Origin: Phycisphaerae bacterium
GTDB taxonomy: Bacteria > Planctomycetota > Phycisphaerae > UBA1845
Assembly (NCBI GenBank): GCA_029260155.1
Contig: JAJDDU010000048.1
Coordinates: 1-24,454 of the forward strand
Length of the DNA stretch: 24,454 nucleotides
Direction: 5' to 3'
Part shown: positions 1 through 6,794 of the stretch, one piece after another
Layout of the letters: the number at the start of each line of letters is the position of its first letter
How positions within the stretch are numbered: position 1 is the first letter of the stretch
Notes under the pieces: model-generated
The model's input: only the letters and a program-made list of their open reading frames with translations
What the model was told of the DNA's origin: nothing
Database searches by the model: none
Program-made: the position numbers and the translations under genes

Positions 1-12
1 CATTCGGGGTGG

Positions 13-36
13 CATGCCCACGCGTGCGTGGGCATG
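13..36. repeat. Perfect GC-rich palindrome (11-bp arms)
   Basis: The arm CATGCCCACGC at 13-23 is followed, after GT, by its exact reverse complement GCGTGGGCATG at 26-36. As RNA it would fold into a stem of about 10 bp with a tight loop. No T-run follows, so it is not a typical intrinsic terminator. It may belong to a dispersed palindromic repeat family, or act as a terminator for a gene left of the window; neither can be decided from this window. Confidence 0.6.
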
Positions 37-109
37 GACCTATTGACCGTCGCCGTTAGAATACTGCTGTGGTCGCGTGCTGCGGGCACCAACACCAAGG
101 AGCCGTCCC

Positions 110-328
110 ATGCATCAGATCAAGCTCTTCGTCGATATCGAATCGAACGTCGAATCCATGGAGGACCGCATCAACAATTGGCTTGCAGAAAGCAACGCGC
201 GCGTCCTCAACGTCATTGGGAACATCGCACCGCAGACCATCACCGCGGATGCCAAAGGAACGGCGCTGGGTGATCGCAAGTTCTCATCCTCGGACATGTT
301 CGTCGCGGTCGTGTACGAGAAGTCCTGA
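110..328 (+). CDS. Small conserved-looking hypothetical protein (72 aa)
   Basis: This is a short soluble protein with no signal peptide or membrane segment. The start at 110 is chosen because AAGGAG lies at 97-102 with a 7-nt spacer; a longer frame from 77 would begin upstream of this ribosome site. It opens with a beta-like MHQIKLFVDI, continues with a helix containing MEDRINNWLAE, then a strand containing VLNVIG, and ends with hydrophobic FVAVVYEKS. That strand-helix-strand-strand layout resembles the small Cse60/DUF2758-like proteins, which is only a resemblance. The gene faces the protease gene at 351 with 22 nt between the two stop codons. Function unknown. Confidence 0.8.
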   Translation: MHQIKLFVDIESNVESMEDRINNWLAESNARVLNVIGNIAPQTITADAKGTALGDRKFSSSDMFVAVVYEKS

Positions 329-350
329 TCGCAAACAGCGCACGCGAGAC

Positions 351-2393
351 CTACCCCGTAAACGCGCGTTGGAATTCGCCGTAGTCGCGCCCGTCGACGT
401 CCATGTCTCCGTCGAGATCAAACACGTCGCACTCAAGCGTCGCCGACCCGCCAGGGCCGGTCACACAATCGAGGTAGCGTATGTAGTCGTAGAGGTCGAT
501 GTCGCTATCGCCGTCGGAGTCGCCGAGGCCCAGTCCCACACACGTTTGGACGGTCAGAGTCGCGGCGTCGCTGGTGACCGGTCCGCAGACATTCGTTACG
601 ACAACATCATACTGCCCCGCGTCGGCGCACTGCACATTGCTGATCGGCAGGAACCCGGTGATCTGTCCGGGCAGATCGACGCCCTCGTGTCGCCATTGGA
701 ATGACAACGGCCCGCCGCTTGCTGATACCGCCATGAACACCGACTGGCCTAACGCGACGTCGGCGTCGAACGGGTGAGACGAAATCCAGACCGGATCCGA
801 TGACGTCAACGCAGCCGAATCACTAAACCCCGCGCCGCAACCATCACCAATCGCGCAACGGTAGATACCAAAATCCCCTTCCCCGACCGGGTCAATATCG
901 AGCGTGTCCTCGGTGGCACCCGGAATGTCCACGCCGTTCAACTGCCATTGAAGAGTGAACGGACCGGCACCGACCATCTCAATAAGAAAACTGGCCGACG
1001 CACCGACGCACGACAACACATTCTGCGGCTGGGTCAGCACTTCTGGTGGCGGGTCAATGGTCAATGTCGCCGTGGCGCTGATCGCCTCGCACGGATCGGA
1101 CACGATGCAGGCGTATTCGCCGGCATCGGCCGGCATGGCCGAAGCGATTGTATAGGTCTCCCCCGTGGCCCCCGGTATCGCAGCACCGTTGAAGAGCCAT
1201 TGATAGCCGGGGCTCGCAGCGTTTGTCCCCACGCTGAAGGACACCATCTCGCCTGAACACGCGCTCGCCGACTGCGGATCAGCCGTGATCGTCGGAGCTA
1301 CGCAACACACAAGGCCAGGCTGCAATGCCGGGTGAAGAATGCTCGTGCCTTCGTTGAACGACCCCTGGGAAACACCGCAGCCGCCGTGCGTATGGATGCC
1401 GATCAACTCGTTAGTCGCTTCAACGATGATGCCCGACCCGCTGCTGCCGCCGGTTGTATCGACGCGGTGTCCGATGCTGGTCACGTCGATGTCGACGAGG
1501 GGGCCCGTATCCGTCTGCTGCGCGTTGTCGGTTTCGTCGGCCGGACTCACCAGCCCGAATCCCGTGATCCTCAAGATCGTGCCGACAGGCGGAAGCGCAG
1601 AAGCGACTGGATAGAAAACCCCCTCCGCCTCCACCGGTGTCAGACCTGTCTGCGAGTTCGGAAAGCAACTGAAGTACGCATAGTCGTTGCTCACGCCGCC
1701 ACTGACCGAAACCACGGAGCTGTTTTGGACGATGTACTGGTCCTCGGGCCCCGGATGCCGCATCGATCCGCTGGGTGACGAAAGGGGCACGTTGAACTGA
1801 GCGACGCCGAGGAAGTTGACGCAGTGTCCAGCGCTGAAGAAGCACCCCTCCGCACTGACGATGGTGGCCGAGCACGGTCCGTTGAGCGAGAGCGTGACCA
1901 TTCGCGCAATCCCATTGCGGTCGTCGACCACGCGATCATCATCGCCGTCACAGGTCGTAAGAGCGATGGGCCCCGGCAACGCGCCGATCTCAACGGCAAC
2001 GGATCGGATGGAATTCCCTTCGCTAAATGGGGCCGCGAACAACTGCAATTGAACGTCGCCCCCGTTGAAGTAGGCCGACGTCATTTTCCATTGATCGAGC
2101 GTCGTCGTGTCGAGATCCTGGGCTGCGCCGTCCTCAAGGGATGTAACACGCAGGTAGCTGCCCGGTGCGAGATTCACCTCGTCGAAGGTCATGCGAAACC
2201 ACGCAGTGTCGCCGAGATGAACAACTTTATCGTAGACGACCTCGGTGAGCGGCGAAGGGTTGTCGAGCAAGCCGCTATCAATCGAAACCGGAAGCGAGAT
2301 GCTCTGCTGATCACCAATCTGTCCGTGAGCGACCGGCGACACGACCAGGGCAATACCGAACATGGCTGCGATCAACATCCCGCGATGGCACAT
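351..2393 (-). CDS. Exported trypsin-fold serine protease with Ig-like domains and C-terminal dockerin-like module (680 aa)
   Basis: Predicted secreted endopeptidase. The N-terminus has a signal peptide (hydrophobic residues about 6-24, ending AHG). A trypsin/V8-type domain covers about 160-365. The catalytic triad is read as His190 (SAGHC), Asp237 (NDYAY) and Ser318 (GSSGSG). Three Ig-like domains of about 85 residues follow (about 366-620), each with paired cysteines and a D-A-G-x-Y type motif. Residues about 622-680 hold a dockerin/EF-hand-like pair, DSDGDSDIDL and DLDGDMDVDG. AGGAGG at 2401-2406 with a 7-nt spacer supports the ATG at 2393. The next gene upstream on the same strand is another exported Ig/dockerin protein, 195 nt away. 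The substrate is unknown. The dockerin-like module suggests surface or matrix attachment, but no cohesin is visible here. Confidence 0.88.
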   Translation of the reverse strand: MCHRGMLIAAMFGIALVVSPVAHGQIGDQQSISLPVSIDSGLLDNPSPLTEVVYDKVVHLGDTAWFRMTFDEVNLAPGSYLRVTSLEDGAAQDLDTTTLDQWKMTSAYFNGGDVQLQLFAAPFSEGNSIRSVAVEIGALPGPIALTTCDGDDDRVVDDRNGIARMVTLSLNGPCSATIVSAEGCFFSAGHCVNFLGVAQFNVPLSSPSGSMRHPGPEDQYIVQNSSVVSVSGGVSNDYAYFSCFPNSQTGLTPVEAEGVFYPVASALPPVGTILRITGFGLVSPADETDNAQQTDTGPLVDIDVTSIGHRVDTTGGSSGSGIIVEATNELIGIHTHGGCGVSQGSFNEGTSILHPALQPGLVCCVAPTITADPQSASACSGEMVSFSVGTNAASPGYQWLFNGAAIPGATGETYTIASAMPADAGEYACIVSDPCEAISATATLTIDPPPEVLTQPQNVLSCVGASASFLIEMVGAGPFTLQWQLNGVDIPGATEDTLDIDPVGEGDFGIYRCAIGDGCGAGFSDSAALTSSDPVWISSHPFDADVALGQSVFMAVSASGGPLSFQWRHEGVDLPGQITGFLPISNVQCADAGQYDVVVTNVCGPVTSDAATLTVQTCVGLGLGDSDGDSDIDLYDYIRYLDCVTGPGGSATLECDVFDLDGDMDVDGRDYGEFQRAFTG

Positions 2394-2588
2394 AGACTAT
2401 CCTCCTGCTGCGGTTGCGAATCCCCGTCACCGAACGCTGAAAACGGACAACCAAAATCTCATTCCACACGCTTATCGGCCGGGATCCCGCACCGCGACAC
2501 ATCCGCCTATCGTATACCAACACGCCCCTTCAATTCCACCCGACTGCAGCGGATTGAAATACTAAAGCGAGAGTGCTCCGAAAGACGA

Positions 2589-5500
2589 TCAGGGGCAGTC
2601 GATCACCGTCACCAGTGCGGGAATCGACGTGCCGGACTCGCACTCGTTGGACGCGAACAGCTGGTACTGTCCGGTTGTGTCAACGCCGACCGCCGAGAGC
2701 GCCAAGTACAGGTCCGTCGCACCCGGAATCGGACTCCCGTCCTTGAACCACTGGTAGTCCGGGGAACCGCTCGCGCTGCCGATGAGGAATACGGACGCCC
2801 CCACGCAATACGTACCGCCGATGGGCTGAAGCGTAAACGCGAGCGGCGGCACCACGATCAACAGCTCCGACGGTGATGCCACACTCTGACCACAGCCGCC
2901 GGTTACGACGCATCGGTACGCCCCTGCGTCCTGAGCATTAACCGGTGCGATCACAATGGTCGATTCGTTTGCCCCCGCGATGTTCAGCCCGTTCAACTGC
3001 CACTGATAGCCCAGCGGGGCAACCCCCGCGGCTCCGACACTGAACGTGGCTGACCCACCCACACAGGTGTATGCGAACTCCGGCGCCGCAACTATTACCG
3101 GTGGCGGTAGGACTTCCAATGTCGCGTCGGCAGACCGAACCACGCCACATCCCGAGACGACATACGCGGCGTACGAACCCGCCGTCGTACCGTTGACCGG
3201 GCTGACCGTCAGCGTCGGACCGTTCGCGCCCAAAACCTCGAAACCGTTGTGATACCAATGATACATCAGCGTCTCTGCCTCGGCCGCCACGGTGAACACA
3301 GCCGCACCATTCGGGCAGGCGGCGGTGTCGATCGGCTGCTGCGTTATCACCACGCCGCAATCGCCGGTGTGTGCAGCCTGAAATGCGCCGAAATCGCGCA
3401 GGTCAACGGCCTGGTTCCCGTCGAAGTCCACCGCGACGCATTGCGGCGGCAGCTCCCCCGCGCCACCCATCGCCACGCAGTCGACCAACCCGGTGAAATC
3501 TGTGAGATCCACGTCCGCGTCGCTGTCGAAGTCGCCCGGAATCGGGCATTCGTCGGGGATGCCGTCGTCGTTCAGATCCAGCGAACGGACGCTGAAGATA
3601 TCGCATTCATCAGGCCGGCCGTTCGCGTTGCAATCACGGGCCCTGCCGCAACCAGCGACGGCGCATTCGCTGCCCGGCACACCACACTCCAAATCGCAAT
3701 CGTCGCGAATGTCGTTGCTGTTGCAGTCGCCCAGCGAGAACACGCCGATCCACGTGCCCCATACGTTGGTCCCGTGGGCGTATTCTTGAAGCGTCCAGAT
3801 GCGCTGCTCGTCCGACGGGTCCAGCGTGGTGTAGCTGTAGTCGCCCCATCGGTTTCGCCCCACGTTGTCGATGTTGTTCTGCGGCGCCGTCCCCGCGCGC
3901 AACACGGCGGGGGCAGCCATTTCACCTTCAGGGTCCGTCTCGCGGCGACCCGTGTAATAGGCCGACGCGTACTGATCGGGGCCTGCGCCCGTAAACCCCA
4001 TGGCCACGCCGCCAAAACCGTTGACAGTGATCGACGGGAAGAAGTAGTGCAACGTGCTGTCACTGACCGTGCCGGATTGAATCAAGTCCTGCGTCTCGGG
4101 GTCGAACTCATACCACCGGCAGGCGGCTCGTCCGCTCACGCCGACGGTGTGTGCAGTCCAGATCGAACCGTCGCGGTAGACGGACATCATCAAGCGAGTC
4201 CCCACCGAGTCCAGCGGCGTGACGCTGCCCAGTGTCGGCACGTCCGGGGGGCTGGCGTGTGTCGGGATGCCGACGCTACCCAATTCCACGAGCGTCGGAG
4301 CCGACAGTGGCGGATCCACACGGCGCACGCGCAACGACGACGTCCGCCGCGAGACGATGTACTCGCCCCCCGGCTGACCGTAGGTGTGGACGGGTTGAAT
4401 CGCACCCTCCCATGGGAGATTGCGGAACGCCGTGACCGTGCCCAACGCAGGCGGCGCCGCAATCAACGGCTTCTTGTCGATCGCAAACAGCGTCATCCGC
4501 GCCCCGCCGCCGACCATATATGCCGAAACGTAGATGCCATGCACATCGACACCCAGCGTCGGGTAATCAGGCCAGCGCCCAGCGTCCGCACCTTGCGAGA
4601 CATTAATGAAGGTTTTGAACCATGCACCCGTGGCATCGCTCGTTAATGAAACCGCCAGATAGACGCGCGATGAAAAGTCCGAGACGATCACCACCCAACG
4701 CATACTGTGCTGATCGAAAAGCACACGCGGATCGCCGTTGGAGCCCGGCAAAAACGAACCCAAATTGACGACCACGAGTTCCGCACCGTCCACCTTGTCA
4801 TAGACGGCGAACACGCGGTTGACCGTCTCGACAAAATGGTCCGGCCCCACCGCGCCGTGCGTGTCCGGCGGAAACGAGCCCGAACCGCCCTGGCCCTTGT
4901 GAACACCCTTGAAACTCCGTTCGAGGTCAGGCAGTGTCCCGAGATTCAATGGACCCTCTTCGGATCCTGCCGGTGAATCGGGTTCATCTTCCAGCGGCGC
5001 CCGCGGCGCGTGGATGGCCTCATTGGCCTCGAAATCACCCGTGCCCGTCTCCCACACCAAGCCGCCGTACCCCAACCCCGTCAGCTTTGTATTGAACGGC
5101 ACATCTTCAAAGTCCACGACTTTCAATTCTGAATTCTCAAGGTACGTCAAATCGTCCAACGCATACCAGCCGCCGCCGCTGAACACCGCCTGTGCTTCGA
5201 CCACGATGCGATCGACGCCCGTCAGGTTCGCCCGCAACCACTTCGGCTGGATGCCGATATCCCGCAACCACTCCGTACGCCCCACTTGGCGCCCCGCGCG
5301 ATATCCGATCACCCGAATACCCCGCGCCCAAACGCCGGAGCCGGCTTGTCCCGCGAAGTACGCCCCGCGAAAATCGACCACCCTGGGAAACCGGATTCCC
5401 ATGCGCGTGTCGCCCCACTTGTTGACGAGGTTGTGTTCGCCGGATTTGGGATGGTAGGTCGCACGCATGCTCGGCACGACCCACACGCCCTGCCGGCCAT

Positions 5501-5717
5501 TGCGCGCCTTCGGGTCCACGGTCCCGTCATGCAGATGCGCACGCTCGCGCGCCAACACATCCTGCATGGTCTCGACGATCCCCGGGCCGTGGGTGCTCGG
5601 GTCGATACGTTCCCCCGCGACGCCCGCATCCGACGCAGCCGCAACGCCCCCCAGCCCCCAAGACGTAACGCACCAAGCGACCGACGCAAACAACCCTATC
5701 GCACGAGACCCACGCAT
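2589..5717 (-). CDS. Large exported protein: propeller-like domain, calcium-type repeats, dockerin-like module, three Ig-like domains (1042 aa)
   Basis: Predicted extracellular or surface protein of unknown activity. The start at 5717 is preferred because it gives a signal peptide (MRGSRAIGLF and a hydrophobic core ending VAAAS) with AGGAAG five bases upstream; an open frame runs further up to 5828. Residues about 60-270 form a beta-rich region. About 270-655 contain repeated strand-like blocks (DTHGAVGPDHF, PDYPTLGVDVHG, NRWGDYSYTT) typical of exported planctomycete propeller-like proteins. About 660-725 hold cysteine/aspartate repeats (DCNSNDIRDDC, DCNANGRPDEC, DLNDDGIPDEC) resembling thrombospondin type 3 calcium repeats. 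About 726-787 are dockerin-like (DFDSDADVDL, DFDGNQAVDL). Three Ig-like domains follow to the C-terminus. No catalytic motif was recognised, so adhesion or scaffolding is a guess. Confidence 0.85.
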   Translation of the reverse strand: MRGSRAIGLFASVAWCVTSWGLGGVAAASDAGVAGERIDPSTHGPGIVETMQDVLARERAHLHDGTVDPKARNGRQGVWVVPSMRATYHPKSGEHNLVNKWGDTRMGIRFPRVVDFRGAYFAGQAGSGVWARGIRVIGYRAGRQVGRTEWLRDIGIQPKWLRANLTGVDRIVVEAQAVFSGGGWYALDDLTYLENSELKVVDFEDVPFNTKLTGLGYGGLVWETGTGDFEANEAIHAPRAPLEDEPDSPAGSEEGPLNLGTLPDLERSFKGVHKGQGGSGSFPPDTHGAVGPDHFVETVNRVFAVYDKVDGAELVVVNLGSFLPGSNGDPRVLFDQHSMRWVVIVSDFSSRVYLAVSLTSDATGAWFKTFINVSQGADAGRWPDYPTLGVDVHGIYVSAYMVGGGARMTLFAIDKKPLIAAPPALGTVTAFRNLPWEGAIQPVHTYGQPGGEYIVSRRTSSLRVRRVDPPLSAPTLVELGSVGIPTHASPPDVPTLGSVTPLDSVGTRLMMSVYRDGSIWTAHTVGVSGRAACRWYEFDPETQDLIQSGTVSDSTLHYFFPSITVNGFGGVAMGFTGAGPDQYASAYYTGRRETDPEGEMAAPAVLRAGTAPQNNIDNVGRNRWGDYSYTTLDPSDEQRIWTLQEYAHGTNVWGTWIGVFSLGDCNSNDIRDDCDLECGVPGSECAVAGCGRARDCNANGRPDECDIFSVRSLDLNDDGIPDECPIPGDFDSDADVDLTDFTGLVDCVAMGGAGELPPQCVAVDFDGNQAVDLRDFGAFQAAHTGDCGVVITQQPIDTAACPNGAAVFTVAAEAETLMYHWYHNGFEVLGANGPTLTVSPVNGTTAGSYAAYVVSGCGVVRSADATLEVLPPPVIVAAPEFAYTCVGGSATFSVGAAGVAPLGYQWQLNGLNIAGANESTIVIAPVNAQDAGAYRCVVTGGCGQSVASPSELLIVVPPLAFTLQPIGGTYCVGASVFLIGSASGSPDYQWFKDGSPIPGATDLYLALSAVGVDTTGQYQLFASNECESGTSIPALVTVIDCP

Positions 5718-5915
5718 TCGATCTTCCTGTCCATTGGGTGCCGGACCCTCACGACGCGCACTTGCAATTGACGCCGCCATTGTACGACTTTGTCGTGAGT
5801 CTTCCAACGACCAACCGAGGCGAGTCAATCAGCGGGCAAACGCACTCGCCGCGCCCGGACAAGCCTCCTTGGACATTGAACAGCGAAACTGAAGCGAACG
5901 GCGACGCCTCTGAGA

Positions 5916-5935
5916 GTTCCTATCAATTGAGGAAC
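5916..5935. repeat. Small inverted repeat GTTCCT/AGGAAC
   Basis: GTTCCT at 5916-5921 pairs with AGGAAC at 5930-5935. The spacer contains the palindrome CAATTG. It could be a protein-binding operator or a small hairpin, and it lies just upstream of the large hairpin at 5949-6014. Only the symmetry is seen; the role is unknown. Confidence 0.35.
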
Positions 5936-5948
5936 CCGCCGACCACCT

Positions 5949-6014
5949 GCCCCCGAGCCACGGGATTCACCCCGCGCGGATGTCCGTGCGAAGTGAATCC
6001 CGTGGCCTGGGGGC
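5949..6014. repeat. 66-nt long imperfect palindrome / extended hairpin
   Basis: The core arms GCCACGGGATTCAC (5957-5970) and GTGAATCCCGTGGC (5993-6006) are perfectly complementary over 14 bp. Outer bases extend the stem: GCCCCC (5949-5954) pairs with GGGGGC (6009-6014) across a G-U pair and one mismatch. Between the arms, CGCGCGGA (5973-5980) pairs with TCCGTGCG (5983-5990) with one G-U. The whole block folds as one rod. It could be a dispersed palindromic element or a transcribed leader structure of the sigma gene that starts 184 nt downstream. Confidence 0.7.
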
Positions 6015-6029
6015 GGAGCGCCGCTTTTT
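6013..6029 (+). terminator. Possible terminator/attenuator stem with T5
   Basis: GCGG (6013-6016), loop AGCG, CCGC (6021-6024), then TTTTT (6025-6029). The stem is only 4 bp but all GC, and it is followed directly by the T-run. Its left arm shares bases 6013-6014 with the base of the preceding 66-nt hairpin, so the two folds compete there. It sits about 170 nt upstream of the sigma start, in sense orientation. Confidence 0.3.
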
Positions 6030-6146
6030 ACGAAGCACTGCGTACACAGAAAAACACATGTGCCCGATAACAGTCCGCGCAGAATCGGTTGCGCCGCGAG
6101 ATGTCCGCCCGCGTGACCGGACTTGCGTCTTGTTTCAAAACAACAA

Positions 6147-6156
6147 TCTCGCGAGA
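6147..6156. promoter_or_regulatory. Short palindrome TCTCGCGAGA near sigma gene start
   Basis: A perfect 10-bp palindrome lies 42 nt before the chosen sigma start, next to an A/T-rich patch (6130-6147) that contains the symmetric TTGTTT...AAACAA. Its position fits an operator near a promoter. No regulator can be named. Confidence 0.25.
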
Positions 6157-6163
6157 ATCAAGC

Positions 6164-6202
6164 ATGGAGGGACTTCAATTGAAACATGTAAGAGTGGGAT
6201 GA
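6164..6202 (+). CDS. Possible 12-codon leader ORF overlapping the sigma start
   Basis: An ATG at 6164 opens a 12-residue frame (MEGLQLKHVRVG). Its TGA at 6200-6202 overlaps the sigma ATG at 6199-6201 as ATGA. No strong ribosome site precedes it, and so short a frame can arise by chance. If translated, it would couple translation to the sigma gene, whose own ribosome site is weak. Confidence 0.15.
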   Translation: MEGLQLKHVRVG

Positions 6203-6777
6203 GCCAGTTGAAAACGCCGACTCCCGACGACATGACGCAGTTGCTCGACACCCTCGGCCACCAAAGCCGGGACGCCGTCGATGTGCTCTGGCCGGTCGTC
6301 TACGACGAACTGCGTGGGCTTGCAGCTTCATTTCTGCAAGCGGAACGTCGCGACCACACACTGGACGCCACCTCACTGGTACACGAAGCCTACGTCAAAC
6401 TCGCCAACCAACGGACGGCCGGCTGGGCCGACCGCACCGAGTTCCTAGCCGTCGCCTCCAAGGTGATGCGGCGGATTCTGGTGGATCACGCCCGTAGCCA
6501 TCGCGCAGCCAAGCGCGGCGGTGGCGTCGCCAAGACTCCTCTCGATGAAGCAGTGGACGGTTTCGAAGAGCGTGCGGGCGACCTCATCGCACTCGACGAC
6601 GCGTTGCAAAACTTGGCGAAAGTCGACGCGCGAAAAGCGCGAGTGGTCGAGTTACGCTTCTTCGGCGGCTTGAGCTTGGAAGAGGTGACGCGCGTGCTCG
6701 GCGTCTCATTGCGCACCGTCGAGCGAGATTGGACAATGGCCAAGGCGTGGTTGCGCTGCGAAGTGGACAGTCGCTGA
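6199..6777 (+). CDS. ECF-type RNA polymerase sigma factor (192 aa)
   Basis: Alternative sigma factor that would direct RNA polymerase to a dedicated set of promoters. Region 2 is visible at about residues 27-110 (VYDELRGLAA, LVHEAYVKLAN, VMRRILVDHARSHRA), the signature of the Sigma70_ECF/TIGR02999 group common in Planctomycetota. Region 4 is about 130-188 (VVELRFFGGLSLEEV, then a helix-turn-helix LGVSLRTVERDW). The ATG at 6199 is chosen because homology begins just after it; its ribosome site (AAGAGTGGG) is weak, and ATG 6231 is an alternative. No anti-sigma factor is adjacent. Instead a Ser/Thr kinase follows after 17 nt, as in ECF groups thought to be controlled by phosphorylation. Confidence 0.92.
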   Translation: MSQLKTPTPDDMTQLLDTLGHQSRDAVDVLWPVVYDELRGLAASFLQAERRDHTLDATSLVHEAYVKLANQRTAGWADRTEFLAVASKVMRRILVDHARSHRAAKRGGGVAKTPLDEAVDGFEERAGDLIALDDALQNLAKVDARKARVVELRFFGGLSLEEVTRVLGVSLRTVERDWTMAKAWLRCEVDSR

Positions 6778-6794
6778 GGCTGGACAGGCTCAAT

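Larger units (their letters stand above)
5718..6198. other. Gene-free divergent control region with several inverted repeats
   Basis: These 481 nt separate the minus-strand exported protein from the plus-strand sigma factor, so promoters in both directions are expected. Reading frames here are extensions of the flanking genes without ribosome sites and look non-coding. The region holds a small hairpin (5916-5935), a 66-nt hairpin (5949-6014), a short GC stem followed by five T (6013-6029), and a 10-bp palindrome (6147-6156). I could not place convincing -35/-10 boxes. Confidence 0.65.

Noticed and set aside
1824..2876. 350-codon plus-strand frame across the protease start and the intergenic gap
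   Set aside because: It is antisense to two exported-protein genes, with no ribosome site and no recognisable family.
3249..4646. 465-codon plus-strand frame inside the large exported protein gene
   Set aside because: It is antisense to a well supported gene, rich in Arg/His/Ala as expected from a GC-rich shadow, with no recognisable domain or ribosome site.
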